Assembly (NCBI RefSeq): GCF_902459505.1 | Contig: NC_047085.1 | Coordinates: forward strand, 126,379,521 to 126,443,520 | Origin: Geotrypetes seraphini | Taxonomy: Eukaryota > Chordata > Amphibia > Gymnophiona > Dermophiidae | Reading direction: 5' to 3' | DNA length: 64,000 bases | Notes under the pieces: model-generated | Database searches by the model: none | What the model was told of the DNA's origin: nothing | What the model saw: only the letters and a program-made list of their open reading frames with translations | Part shown: positions 10,260-21,850 of the stretch, piece after piece | How positions within the stretch are numbered: position 1 is the first letter of the stretch | How the letters are laid out: every line of letters starts with the position of its first letter | Made by a program: the position numbers and the translations under genes

Positions 10260-11599
10260 TTTGGTTGATCAGAAACTGTGAACTATAATAAATACTGATT
10301 CATTATAGGGAAATAGGGGGGGTTTCCTCCCTCCCTATTTCCCTTTTTCAACTATCTTTGTGCCAGATACCCCTGTTGCTGCCAAGGACTGGGACTGAGC
10401 AGAAATTAGAGCAGAGTGAGACCTACTGTTTGCTGGTCTTTGGTGAGGGGAGGCGTTGCTGCACTGCTGTTTCAAAAAATGATGCCCTGGATGCTAGAAC
10501 ACCTTAGTGCTGGTGCTGGATTGGAAGAACAGGGAGGGGCGGCCTCCACTGAGCTTATCTTCTGGTGCCACCCTATGGTGAGTAGTTGTCATTCACAGCA
10601 CCGACAGTTCTCTTCCCTCCTTCCCTGTTCTCGAGCATGTCTGTGCCCTACTGCATAACAGGCCGGGAAACGAGTCTGCCATAATGCAACAGTGTGCGAC
10701 ACTATTACGACAAGTTATTATGCCTATAGCACTACTAGACATACACAGTATTGAGCCACAGGGTTGAGTCTGGGTATTTGCTTTTAGCATATTTCTGGGA
10801 ATGTTTTCACATAACTGAATCCAATCTTAGCATTACTGCAGACTGCATAGGAATCAAGGCACAAGTAAATATTCACATGATTTGATAAGACATATTTAAT
10901 TATCCCCCCCAAATGTATGGGGTGTTAATGATAAAGCCTAGATGGCAGCTTCTGTGGGGAAAATACCGTAAAGCTCTAGCTATCTCAGCCATAATCTACT
11001 TCTTATGTAGCTCCTGTGTTGCAATTTACCATTTTTATAGTAAATGTCTATCATTTATAATGTAGACTTTAGGAAGTAATTCTATAAATTGGGCCCCTAG
11101 ACATATACACCACTCACGTGTGTCATACATGCCAATAATTGGTAGATACATGCAAATGTGTACTAGATACTATTCTTTATAATAGCAGCCTATTTTATGT
11201 TTTAGTATCTATTTATTGTTTCTATTTAACTTAATGGTAGTCTTGAGGATTTATTTATATAGCAGTTTTTATTATGGGAACTCAGTCTATTACCCTTTAA
11301 CAATTTGTATTTGATTCTTTTATTTGCATTTTTAGAAGTGTGTAGTATACCAATCATTCAGCTGGGAGCTATAGATCTAATGCTCTCCTTTTAGTGGTAT
11401 GGATATACCTTTAAAACACTCAAATTGCCATACAATTTGAATGTTTTGGCACAACATTCACTTTTATTTTATGCTATACTGTATTTTAAGCAGCTCATAT
11501 TTTTATGTGCATGTGTATATATGGCAAATTTATACATTAAAGTTCTTCTTATGCACACTGTTTGTGCATAGGCAAAATTATCTGGATTCTATACCAATG
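10260..11599. other. no recognised feature
   Basis: AT-rich, unique-looking. Open frames are under 90 codons with no motif. Fragments such as GTAATTCTATAAATTGGG hint at old repeat debris. Confidence 0.35.
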
Positions 11600-12013
11600 C
11601 GGCTCATTTTCAAAAAAGATAGATGTCCAAAAGACAGCATAAATCGGCACTTGGACATCTTTCTAGTCAAAATGTCCAAGTGGCCATTTTTGAAACTGAC
11701 TTTCTAGACATCTTTTTGGTCATTTTGTCTCCAGTGTATCTAAATCTTAAGTGGGCGTGTTTTGGGTGGGCTTAGGACCTTCTGCAGGGATAATCAATCT
11801 TTTAACAAAACGTCCAGGGCACCATTTAGATGTTTGGGGCTAGACCTATTTAAAAAACGAATAAGGGTTAAAAAGGTGCCCAAAATGATCAGATGGGCAC
11901 TGACCCCCTCCTGCCACCCAAAGTTGTGAAAGAAACAACACATTCCAGCCTGAATTAAAACTTCATAATAGCTACACAGACACAACTCAGCAGATTAGAG
12001 GGATGCTCTAAAG

Positions 12014-12206
12014 CAGGGGTGTCAAAGTCCCTCCTCGAGGGGCCACAATCCAGTCGGGTTTTCAGGATTTCCCCAATGAATATGCATGAGATCTATTTGA
12101 TTGTACTGCTTTCATTGTATGCTAATAGATCTCATGCATATTCATTGGGGAAATCCTGAAAACCCGACTGGATTGCGGCCCTCGAGGAGGGACTTTGACA
12201 CCCCTG
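12014..12206. mobile_element. palindromic hAT MITE, TSD CTCTAAAG
   Basis: CAGGGGTGTCAAAGTCCC at the left end and GGGACTTTGACACCCCTG at the right end, flanked by CTCTAAAG at 12006-12013 and 12207-12214. Internal arms contain TTTCAGGATTTCCCCAATG and TGCATATTCATTGGGGAAA, making nearly the whole element a hairpin. Confidence 0.9.
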
Positions 12207-12447
12207 CTCTAAAGGGTAGTGCAGTGAACATCCCATTAAAAGTTTCAGGTATACTATACATGTCACTATAACCTACTGTACCTACATAAAGATGACACCT
12301 GCAGGCATAAGAGCTATTATTGTGGTGTACAGGTGGGTACAATAAGTTCTAGGTGGGTTTTGGAGGGCTCACATACAATATAAGCAAGTTATAGTAACGT
12401 GTACCTGGGACTTTTTAATGTGACGTTTATTGTAGTACCCCCTAGAG

Positions 12448-12643
12448 CAGTGGTTTCCAACCCTGTCCTGGAGGACCACCAGGCCAATCGGGTTTTCAGG
12501 CTAGCCCTAATGAATATGCATGAGAGAGATTTGCATATAATGGAAGTGACAGGCATGCAAATCTGCTCCATGCATATTCATTAGGGCTATCCCAAAAACC
12601 CGATTGGGTTGGTGGTCCTCCAGGACAGAGTTGAGAACCACTG
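12448..12643. mobile_element. palindromic hAT MITE, TSD CCCTAGAG
   Basis: Starts CAGTGGTTTCCAACCCTGTC and ends GAGAACCACTG, flanked by CCCTAGAG at 12440-12447 and 12644-12651. Arms share TCCTGGAGGACCACC and CATATTCATTAGGGCTA. A subfamily sister of 44611-44806. Confidence 0.9.
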
Positions 12644-12940
12644 CCCTAGAGTACCTCTCTACTCTGCTCTACTCAGCTGTCTATGTAGCCAGTTTGCTAA
12701 GAATTCTGGCTGCCAGAATGTCCCAATAGCTTGTTTTTGTGCATTTTTCATTTGGACGTTTTTGTATTAAAAAATGGCCACAAATGATAGGTGCACTAAG
12801 GGCCAAAATGTTTAGATAGGTCATTAAAAAAAAAAAAAAGATAGACATCTTGCAGTTTCAAAAAAAGTCATTTTCGCTACTTGATTTCTGAACATCTTTC
12901 CCAAAACATCCAAACTCAGACATCCTATTGAAAATGCCTC

Positions 12941-13815
12941 TCTATATGTGATGTCTACAATGCATTTATGATTTTTAATTTTTGTACATTTTTAAAGTAT
13001 TGGTTTGTTGGTTTATTTGTAGCTCTAAAACCCCTGATGCAGCCCATGGGTAGGTGAAATGTGGTCCATGCTGGGTATTGTTAAATAAAGGACGTTTTCT
13101 ATATACTGGACTTTCTACATTATTCTCACATATTCATTTCCTCTTTAAGAAATTATGCATAGTAGTAGCTATGCAATTGTGGAATTTTCTTCCTGTAGAG
13201 ATTAGACTAGAAACCCATTATGGACTCAGTTCTGTAAATGGTGCCCAGTTTTAGGCACTGATAATAATTTGTGTTATGCATTATTCTATAAACAGTGCTC
13301 AAAATTGGTGGCCTTTATACTTATAGAATAGAATTCGTACCAGGATCAGTGCCCAATTTTGGGAAAGAGAATTTATACCAACTGAAACCTGGTGTAAATT
13401 CCTGTGTCTCACTTCCGGCTCACCACACAATTGTTTCTCACGTACTCACCTTTATAGGACCCCCAGGGACCCCTGAAGAAGACTTTTTGTTGAAACGCGG
13501 ACCGTATTGGGTCCTGTATCCCTAGCGGACTAGGTCCTTTAAGGCTCTTATGTGGATGATTTATTTTTATGTGGATGGAATTATTTTATGTGGATGATTT
13601 CAGTGTACCTTTGGAACTTTGACACTTTCAAATAAAGTCCATTTAGGAACATCGTCACTCCACAGGGTATGCCTGAACCCCACAAGGATCAAACCCTTGT
13701 CCACCCATGGCTATGCCACTGAGGAAAACAGACATCTCTTAATTGCAAAGACAATTGGGGGAGTCCTACAATCATGAATGTTCCCTTAAGTGATGATCAC
13801 AGTGATTCTGGCACT
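12941..13815. repeat. possible Penelope-like or other retroelement 3' debris with ribozyme-like motifs
   Basis: Two successive places (13029-13090 and 13466-13522) carry CTGATG/CTGAAGA followed by GTGAAATG or TTGAAACGCGG, then a short hairpin and an ATAAAGG-type tail (AAATAAAGGACG at 13084; AAATAAAGTCC at 13630). Similar patterns are known at Penelope-like element termini. No Penelope coding sequence is visible, so family is inference. Confidence 0.35.
13466..13522 (+). ncRNA. hammerhead-ribozyme-like motif
   Basis: The conserved order of a type I hammerhead can be laid out. Stem I strand GGGA is at 13466-13469, core CTGAAGA at 13473-13479, and a short stem II region follows. Then come GAAA at 13492-13495, stem III GGACC (13499-13503) pairing with GGTCC (13510-13514), and a GUA cleavage triplet at 13516-13518. 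UCCC at 13519-13522 pairs back to GGGA. Stem II (AGAC...GTT) is weak, so it may be decayed or coincidental. Confidence 0.35.
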
Positions 13816-14649
13816 CAGGGCCGGATTTTCCTATAGGCTAACTAGGCTTCAGCCTAGGGCCTCAAGATCAAGAGGGGCCTACATTCAAATTGTTAGCAAA
13901 ATTAAAATTACACTATTCTAAAAACAGTGAACACTAAAACACTGAACCAAAAATAAGGAGAAATTCTACGCTTCGGGATCGGAACTGGCTCCGGCCGCAA
14001 CGGGGAGCCGACTCGGCTTCTCCCTTTCTTTTTCTCGCCCTAGGAGGAGGATCGGGCAGGGAAAGACGTCAGTCCAGAAACAGCTGGGCAAAGCCCAGCC
14101 CCGCGGGGAGAGAAGCAAAATGTGGATCCGTCAGGGCAGGGCGGCCCAGACTGGCATCGGGGGTGGGGGTTTCAGTGGAAGGCGGATGGGAGGCAGGCAG
14201 GCTGGCATCGGAGGGGGGTGTGGGGGGGGTTTAATGGAAGGCAGGCAGGCAGGATGGCATGGGGGGGTGTCCAATGGAAGGGGGATGGGAGGCAGGCGGG
14301 CATCAGAGGGGGGGTGAGGTGAGGAAGGACGCACTGGGGGGCACTATGGACATAGGAAGGGGCAATGTTGTGTGTTATGTTTGATTAGTTATTGTTACAA
14401 GTACTATATATGGTGCTGAGAATAAATGTCCAAATAAGTATTCTCGACTTTTTTTTATTTATTATCCGTGTCACATTTTTTATAAAGGTTAGTACCAATA
14501 ACAACATGTTTCATTTAACATATTGATATATATCACAGTAATGATGTATTTTATTATCTCTCTTGTAATTTACAAACTTAAAAATGGGAGGTGAAAGGGC
14601 CTCATAAGTGGAATAGCCTAGGGCCTCTTTTCATCTAAATCCGGCCCTG
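13816..14649. mobile_element. hAT non-autonomous element, TSD CTGGCACT
   Basis: Left end CAGGGCCGGATTTTCC and right end AAATCCGGCCCTG are inverted; CTGGCACT flanks at 13808-13815 and 14650-14657. Subterminal AGCCTAGGGCCTC occurs on both sides (TAGCCTAGGGCCTCTTTTC on the right). The middle (about 13970-14340) is a GC-rich block with GGCAGGCAGG and GGGATGGGAGGCAGG repeats, giving false open frames on both strands. Confidence 0.85.
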
Positions 14650-15002
14650 CTGGCACTACATGGTGAGTCTGAGGCAAAGTGGGTGCGGAGATCTATTTTA
14701 TATATTAATTTTACCAAACAGGAGTTCATGGCCCTATTGATTGGTTTAAGCAAAATGTTTTCTTCATGTACAGCTCTAGAAGGTTGTGTCTCTGAGAATC
14801 ATTACCCAAACCTTTCTGTGCATCTCAAACTGATCTTTTTCTCTCTTTCCTTATAATACGAGTGATCCTTTTATACATGCATTGTATAAAGCAGGTATTC
14901 TCAGGGGTGGAGTTGGTTATTTACATGTATACTTTGCAAAAACACAAACTATATGTGTACAATCCAGCAGTCATACGTGACTGCATCTTCAAGTAGCTGC
15001 TT

Positions 15003-15128
15003 TTTTTTATTTATTCAATTTTCTATACCATTCTCCCAGGAGAGCTCAGAACGGTTTACATGAATTTATTCAGGTACTCAAGCATTTTCCCCTATCTGTC
15101 GTGGTGGTTTCACAATCTATCAGGGAAA
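15003..15128 (-). mobile_element. SINE 3' part
   Basis: TTTTATTTATTCAATTTTC, then CAGGAGAGCTCAGAACGG and CTCAAGCATTTTCCCC, the 3' half of the same SINE family as at 35511-35705. The tRNA-like head is missing; a hAT MITE lies just beyond. Confidence 0.65.
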
Positions 15129-15136
15129 GTATACAT

Positions 15137-15336
15137 CAGGGCTACTCAGTTCCAGTCTTTGAGGTTCACAGGCAGGCCAGGTTTTCAGGATATCCACAAT
15201 GAATATGCATGAGAGAAATTTGAATGTATTGCCTCCTTGGTATGCAAATGTCTTTCATGCACACTTGCATATTGTGAATAGCCTAAAAACCTGGCCTGCC
15301 TGTGTGGACCTTGAAGACCAGAATTGAGAAGCCCTG
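15137..15336. mobile_element. palindromic hAT MITE, TSD GTATACAT
   Basis: CAGGGCTACTCAGTTCCAG at the left, GAATTGAGAAGCCCTG at the right, GTATACAT at 15129-15136 and 15337-15344. Internal CAGGCAGGCCAGGTTTTCAG is mirrored by AAAACCTGGCCTGCCTG. Confidence 0.88.
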
Positions 15337-15682
15337 GTATACATGTATCTATGCAGCCAGGTCTACATATAACTCCTATGCTGCCAAAACAAAAACTTAT
15401 TTATATAAAAGTGGTTTTATACTTAAATTTAAGAACTGTTGCATGCTGTATAGTTGAGTGCTCCCATTTCTGTTTGGTTTTGGGCCAACTCCTCTCCCTC
15501 TCTCTGCTAAGAAAGATTTTATTGGAGGAAGAAATCTTCTTAGACCACTTCTAAGTTACTACCCAAAATGGGCAAAGAAGAAAGCCAAATGAGAGAAAAG
15601 TTTGTGTTGGCAAATATATCAAATATGTGAGGGTAGTTATGTGGGTAATGAAACCCATCCCTCCAATTATATCTTCAAAACA

Positions 15683-16237
15683 GACTGATTCTTCAACCTG
15701 GAGTACTGTGTTCAGTTTTGGAGGCCACATTATCAAAAGGATGTGAAGAGAATGGAGTCGATTCAGCGAATGGCCACTAGGATGGTTTCAGGACTCAAGG
15801 ATCTCCCATATGAAGAACGTCTGAACAGGCTGCGCTTATATTCTCTAGAAGAGCGCAGAGAAAGGGGGGACATGATAGAAACATTCAAATACGTCACGGG
15901 CCGCATTGAGGTGGAGGAAGAAATCTTTTATCCTATGGGTCCCACGGCGACAAGAGGGCGCCCGCTAAAGCTCAGGGGGGGGGAAGATTTCATGGGGACA
16001 CCAGGAAATACTTCTTCATCGAAAGGGTAATTGATCGATGGAATGGTCTTCCACGTCAGGTAGTTGAGGCCAGTACCATACTCGACTTCAAGGGACGATG
16101 GGACCGTCTGGTGGGGGTCGCTCCAGAGGAATGCTTAAAAAAATGGATTCTCGAGGAGGGAGGGTTCTTGAGTGGGCAGACTTGTTGGGCCGCCGGCCCT
16201 TTTCTGCCGTCACACTCTATGTTTCTGTTTCTACGTA
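15683..16237 (+). mobile_element. CR1-type LINE 3' end
   Basis: Encodes RT C-terminal words RLNRLRLYSLEERRERGDMIE and WRPH-like start (frame broken around 15975 by a G-run), then a 3' UTR ending TCTATGTTTCTGTTTCTACG, the short-unit tail of CR1. 5'-truncated. Confidence 0.75.
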
Positions 16238-17585
16238 AAGTAACAAAACAAAAAAAAAATCAGAAAATAGGAAGGATATTTTTAAAAATGTTATCTTTTA
16301 ATGAAGAAATAATTTCATTCCAAAATATAGACACACAATTAAATAGTTTAAATCACTTCAAAATATAACATGTCCCCCAGGTATGTTTCCAACACACACA
16401 AAACAATACTTAACAGCAATACAAAAAGTCCCACACAATAGTAGTTTTGTTATAATATCAATGAATATTGTGAAATTCTTTAGTGTTTCTTTATCTGCAG
16501 TATCAAGTGGCGTCAAGTACAGTAGTTATGGATTAAAAACTGTTTACATTTCGTAGCCTTGAGATGTGACTTATCTTATATTTTTGGTTCAAAAGTAAAA
16601 ATGCCCTTTCTTTCATAGGACACAGTGGAGTGCTTGCTGTTTGTGGCTCCCTTAGCTAAATTGAACCAATCCGAGTGGAGCAACCTGAGGCTGCGATATT
16701 TACAAGGTCTATCTACAGTAACTGCCAATAACTAAAGAACTCATAAGATGAAAGGACAATGAGCAAAATAAAGGCAGGCAACTGCGATAAATAATAAAGC
16801 AACAGTTTAGGCGCATGCATATTAACAAAGCACACTGTTTCACAACAAAGGCTGCACACTTTATGCAATTTTGTTAACAATACCACATACTAATGATCCT
16901 TCTGTATACATATCGTAAACATTCAACAACCTAAGCTGCATATTGCACCATTTCAATGCTTTGGACTCAGGGAATACTGAATGTCCAAAACTCAGGCTGA
17001 TTGGGATGTATGAGTGTTGCACTGGGTATCTCATTTTACAATATTTGGGACTCGCTGGGCCAGATTTGGGGGGGGGGGGCTCTTCTAGAATGTTGTAAGT
17101 AAAAAAAAAAAAAAGCTATCAAAAGATGAAGAATTACATCTAGTACAGTGCAAGGAGGATCATGCAGTTGATATGTTGAAAAGTGCCTGAATTGTAAGAT
17201 TCCAGAAACCCCAAATATGCTTTGTGGGGTAACTTTATTACAAGGCATCTGGGTTAATAGGGCAGGAAGGTGCCTATGTGTCTTAGCGCAGGATGGTGCC
17301 TAGATTATTCTGCTTGATTGCAGGCATAAGTGGATTAAAAATCATATTTTAAAACATGTGTAAATTCTAGCTATGCCTATGCTCCATCCAAACTCTGCCC
17401 CGAACATACCTACTAGAAAAGCATATGCCAACTTGCAGTGCAGATGGAGCTTTATCCTATGAGTCCATTCATGGTTGTAAATCAGTGTTTTATGTGCAAA
17501 AATGGCTTATAAAATTAACCTCTAAAAGTATACTTTAATTTGGGTCTTTATAGAAGGACAATGGAAGAATAGTCCCTCGAGATTT
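16238..17585. other. no recognised mobile element; possible distal 3' UTR or intergenic sequence
   Basis: Mostly unique-looking AT-rich sequence with a few mononucleotide runs (G-run near 17070, A-run near 17101). It could belong to the downstream flank of the minus-strand gene whose last exon is at 21677-21820, but nothing in it is diagnostic. Confidence 0.3.
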
Positions 17586-17687
17586 AGGGGGTCTTTTACT
17601 AAGGCGTGCTAGCCGATTATATTCTATGGACGTGCTAGCATTTAGCGTGCGCTAAATCGGCTAGCGTGCCTTAGTAAAAGACCACCT
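17586..17687. mobile_element. small palindromic MITE, TSD TTA
   Basis: GGGGGTCTTTTACTAAGGCG at the left and GCCTTAGTAAAAGACCACC at the right, with CTAGCCGAT and ATCGGCTAG inside. TTA flanks both ends. About 102 bp, so close to a bare pair of terminal repeats. Confidence 0.8.
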
Positions 17688-19329
17688 TAGTTTAGAAGTC
17701 AAAAGATAGGCCAAGAGATGTGCTTGATCTGTCCAGCAACATTCTATATTATTACTTGGTCTCAATATTTCGCTGTATGTTTCCTACTGGCTTCCAGTAA
17801 AACAATGATACTATAAATAAATATTTGCGAAGGTAGTTGGCATGTTGAAAATGTAATAGAGAAACTTGTAGAATTAGCTTGTGCAAGCTAGTTCAATGGT
17901 GCTGCATAGTGATTCATCTTTTCCTTCAGAAAACATTTGGTTTTCACCCTGAGCTGACAGGATTTCACATGGCCTGTGGTGGCTTCCTATATCAGGAGCA
18001 AGGACAACAGCAAGGGTGGAAGAAGGTGAGGCAAGTGACTGGGGCAATGCAGACTCACCATCTTGTAGAGACCTCAGGGATCACAAGCAAGAACTGCAAA
18101 ACATCTGTGTGAAGAAACCTGCAAGACTGTTAAACTTCAGTTTTGAAAATGTCATGGTCTCAACTTTGGGCTATGTGTGTATTTCTAGTCATACAGTCAT
18201 ACACCCTTTCATACAGGTAGCACTACATTTCAATAGACTGCCACAAAACTTAGTGTTTTTATTTGAACACCAAGAGACTTAACCAATACCAAATGAATAA
18301 GAATAAATATTAATGGCACTGATAATAACAAGATGTACCTTTCTAACAAATATTGCTAATGAGAGACAAATGCCTTTCCAACCAGCCTCTACAGTAGCCT
18401 GCCCTACAAATGGACAGCATGAGCAACCTTGGAGATAAGAAGCTGACTGTTAAAAAGTACCTCCTGGTGTTTTGCCAGTCCTATTACAAGGTGTTGCCAA
18501 CCTTTTTAGAAGAATTAAAACCCTGAGATATAGAAGAACACCAGATTCATCTGGTGTGATATAACATTAGCTGAGCTGATGTCACCTGCTGGTAATATTT
18601 ATTGGATAGTGATGTGGGTGACTTGAGGGGGGGGCAGAGGGTGAGGGGAATATATTAGGTGATGTCAAGGGTCTGTACAATAAGGATTGACAAGTTTATA
18701 AGAGGAGGTAAACAAGGGTTAATAGACAAAGCTTGTAAGAAAGAAAAAGGATTGGGGAGGTTTCTACGGTGATGTGGGTGGAGCAGTCACGAGATTGGTG
18801 GATGTTGTGTGGCAGGTTAGAGGGAGTTCTGTGAGGAAAGGGGAAAAGTAGAGTAGTCTCTTCAGAAACAATTTATCCATCCCTCCCATGTATGCTGGTG
18901 GTATGTTTTGTGTCATTGTTGGGGTGGGGGTTACAGGTTTTATGTGGACTTAAGTGGGTTTTGTTGAGCTTTTGGGGTTGAGGGAGGTGGTCGCAGCTTT
19001 GGGCGGGAGAGAAAATGGTGTTTGGTTCAGTTGGATCTGGGAGATGAATAGTTAATAAATAAATGTAACACTCGTAGGTGACACTGCTGAGAGGGGAAGC
19101 ATGGCCTGGCATTATTGTGGATCATGTGTGGGGGGAGGGGAAGCACGGCCTGGTGTCATCGTGGGTCATGTTTGGGGGAATGTTGTAAGTTTAAAGACTT
19201 AACGGAAGCTAGTTTCAACACCAAATAGCTCCCTGGGGGTGTGTGAATATACATTGGGAGTTTGTTGGTTTAGGACACGGATTGTATTGTAAGTGGAGAT
19301 AATATTAAGATAGATAATAAAGCCATTGA
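17688..19329. other. no recognised feature
   Basis: Unique-looking sequence with moderately G-rich stretches near 18600-19260 on the plus strand. Frames under 90 codons without motifs. Confidence 0.35.
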
Positions 19330-20279
19330 GAAGGGGTTCCCTGATTGGCAAAATCTTAAAAATCAGTATAGTTTGCCAATCCTATGCTGCCAGACAGATT
19401 TCCTGGGACACCAGGCCGCTCAGTAGTACAAATTAATATCTGAATTTTTGAATAAGAAACCAAAGACTGGTCTTCATGACATTTGGAGCATTGAGATAAA
19501 GCATCAGATTACTGCATCTCAATGGCCACGAATCTGGACTTGGAGGATGAGATGTATGGTGTCTGCATCTATGAGACAAACATGGTTTTTCTTGTTACAT
19601 AGAGCATTTTAGACCCCTGTTCGATTACAGAAATTAGATAGTTCTAAGTCTAATAGATGCTGGCACTGTCATCTCGAAGTTGGGACGTTGGATTATCTAT
19701 TGTACTATTGTCCCTTGATATTTAAATTTTGGAGATCTATCTGGGATCAAGTGAACAAAATATTGGAAAATCCAGTGGCATTGATGTACAATACCATCCT
19801 ATTTGGTACGTTAATTAGGGCTAAAGCTAAATATCTGCTCGGAATAACAAACTTCTCTTTATAATGACAGGGGTTGTCATACAACTTATTTTGAGGAACT
19901 GGAAAAACTGGGATCGGTTAAATTATACTTTTTGGTAGGAATCTCTATGTCACACTTTTAAAATGGAATGTATGGTGGCCATACAACAGGGACATTATAG
20001 GAAGTTTATGGATATTTGGGAGCCATTGACAAAATTCTGTAAGGAGTGATTGTTGATTTTCCCCTTTGATAATACACATCCAGGGTGGGTGGGAAGATAT
20101 TTTTAATTTTGAGTGCAAATTTTTGGACAGGTAGAAGGGGGGATGATATATGCATTTGTCATAAAATATAATTTTGATTGAATTTAAGTGCTGTTAAAGT
20201 GTAAGATGACTGTATAATATATTGCACTTATTTTTGGCTTTAAAATGAATAAAGATTTACAAAAAAAAAAAAAAAAAAG
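19330..20279 (+). mobile_element. L1-type LINE 3' end (ORF2 C-terminus, 3' UTR, poly-A)
   Basis: The translation contains RIWTWRMRCM, the zinc-knuckle NRCWHCHLEVGTLDYLLYYC and WRSIWDQVNKIL, as at the C-terminus of L1 ORF2. An in-frame stop interrupts it after HRAF. It ends with AATGAATAAAGATT and an A-run at 20262-20279. It is a 5'-truncated copy close to the L1 at 27173-28081. Insertion lies within or beside the presumed 3' flank of the host gene. Confidence 0.8.
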
Positions 20280-21676
20280 ATAAGATAATAAAGCTGTGGT
20301 CAAATATTTGTTCCAATAAAATTGAGTTGTGTGAGTATTGGTTGATGGTGTTTAGCTTTCAGTTGCAGGTGACAAAGTGCAAATGCTAATGTTATGCCAG
20401 ATTGCTTTGTTTTAATTGCTGCACAAATACATGACAGCATAGGGCTAGACAGGCAAAACAAAAATGATTGCCAGTGGCTGGCATACCTCTTACACACATT
20501 CATTTTCAATCTGGGACAAGCCAAAAGGGACACAGTCCCATCTATCCCTTGATCTGTCTTCACTTTGGTGCCTGGTCTTCCCTACCAAAATCCCTTCTTT
20601 GTTTTTCAGTATTCCACTGATATTGTCTTTATTCACCACCTTATCACATACCTTTGAAGAATGCATGCAGAACACCTGGAGGCTAGCTAAGGCAGCACAC
20701 ACTCAGAAATGAAACAAGGTTTGCAAGCATACTTTAAGCCTGAATCAGTAGGCCTCAAAATAATTATAATAAAAAAACAAATGTGATTTTTTTTCCCCTA
20801 GACATGCTTACTAAAGCTAAAATATAAACAAAATATTATGGAAGATTATTCAGGAGTAGCATTGGTCAGCTCAGGGATTGTATGGCACCTGTGGTTTATA
20901 AACAGCTTCAGTTAACGAGTACTTCAAAACATACTTCACAGTTTTAAGAAGATCTGTGCTGATTTAAAAACTAGATTCTATATAATTTGAATGTTTTCTT
21001 CTTTGTATATGACAGTGTCTATTTGGGAAAACATATTTACAGTAACAACTTGTATGGCTGATCTGTTAAAATTAGTTCAAAAGAAAATATTTCCTTAAAA
21101 TTACTCTTTAGCCCTAGATCATAGCATTTTTAGTGTATTTTGTACAAGTCATTTTACACACAGTAGGACAGACTTGTAAACGAACTGCAGACAACGTCTG
21201 GTAGGTACCATTTGGGAAATGGAAATATATACACGCTTCAGGAGCATAAATTATTCAGTGTTAAATGCATAATCATGTTCGTTTTTACCCTCAGGGTGAA
21301 GTCCCCCTACCCCATGTACAGTGTATAAGTAAACTGCTTTACTAAAAGCTCCCAAGTACTGAGAAAGCAAACTCTTAGTTCTATAAACAGTATTAATATT
21401 GTAAACTGAACAGGTTCAACACCATGTGCAAAGGTTTCCATTGCTTGCATTAATACTACCTTACCATATTCAGAATTGCAGCCTAAAAACGCTGGCTGGT
21501 TGCTCCTTGCACAAAATCAGCTCAGAAACAATGCAGTCCAGTTTACATGTGTTCTAAATCAAAACTTTTGTTTCTGTTGCCTCCTCACCTAACACACACC
21601 TAAAAACTACAACTCTTAAAATGAAAGCACTGTGCTACAGTCCTTGGTACTTTTTTCTTTTTCGTATTGAAAAGTT
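20280..21676 (-). other. candidate 3' UTR of the minus-strand host gene
   Basis: Directly downstream (minus strand) of the stop codon at 21677-21679. About 1.4 kb without recognised repeats, which is unusual in this window and fits constrained or recently unique UTR sequence. A canonical AATAAA lies on the minus strand at 20633-20628. The extent is inference; no transcript evidence is available. Confidence 0.35.
20628..20633 (-). promoter_or_regulatory. candidate polyadenylation signal AATAAA
   Basis: Plus strand TTTATT, which is AATAAA on the strand of the host exon, about 1.05 kb after its stop. Such hexamers arise often by chance in AT-rich DNA. Confidence 0.3.
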
Positions 21677-21820
21677 TTATTTTGTCAGGAGACGCTGCAC
21701 TTGCTCATTCCACTCCTCTCTGAAGTTAGCTGCCAGGCTCTCTTCATCATCTGTCCGCAGGCAGCTCTCATCATCATCAGTTCTTATGTAGCTGTCATCA
21801 TCTGTTTGGCTGCAGCTTGC
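21677..21820 (-). CDS. terminal coding exon of an unidentified host gene
   Basis: On the minus strand a strong 3' splice site (TTTTTTTCTCTCCCC, then CCCTCCCCCAG, ending at 21821) precedes an in-frame stretch of 47 codons ending in TAA at 21679-21677. The peptide is acidic then amphipathic: ASCSQTDDDSYIRTDDDES, CLRTDDEESLAANFREEW, NEQVQRLLTK. A repeated DSYIRTDDDES/SCLRTDDEES pattern is visible. The frame starts on a complete codon, so the upstream intron is phase 0. Codon quality and the clean acceptor set it apart from the transposon debris nearby. I do not recognise the protein. Upstream exons must lie to the right (higher coordinates), possibly beyond this window. Confidence 0.65.
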   Translation of the reverse strand, partial: ASCSQTDDDSYIRTDDDESCLRTDDEESLAANFREEWNEQVQRLLTK

Positions 21821-21850
21821 CTGGGGGAGGGGGTGGGGAGAGAAAAAAAC
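21821..21850 (-). promoter_or_regulatory. 3' splice acceptor
   Basis: Minus-strand pyrimidine tract of about 25 bases, with CATCATTCAG upstream as a possible branch site, ending in CCCCCAG before GCAAGC. It defines the start of the 21677-21820 exon. The following 21851-22193 is ordinary intronic-looking sequence. Confidence 0.6.

Larger units (their letters stand above)
11600..12940. mobile_element. non-autonomous DNA transposon with CATTTTCAA-type termini, carrying two nested hAT MITEs
   Basis: The left end GGCTCATTTTCAAAAAAG is inverted relative to the right end CCTATTGAAAATGCC. Subterminal regions on both sides carry repeated GATGTC/GGACATC words (GATAGATGTCCAAAAG on the left; AAGATAGACATCTTGC on the right). 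Two hAT MITEs with clean duplications (12014-12206, 12448-12643) inserted later. No transposase. It resembles in style the element at 22466-23553. Superfamily not decided. Confidence 0.55.

Noticed and set aside
14120-14334. Three overlapping Gly/Pro-rich frames
   Set aside because: They arise from the GC-rich block of a hAT element and appear on both strands.
17879-18282. Possible exon with GAAGAAGGTGAGG donor-like site
   Set aside because: No matching acceptor, no conserved-looking peptide, and two overlapping frames equally open.
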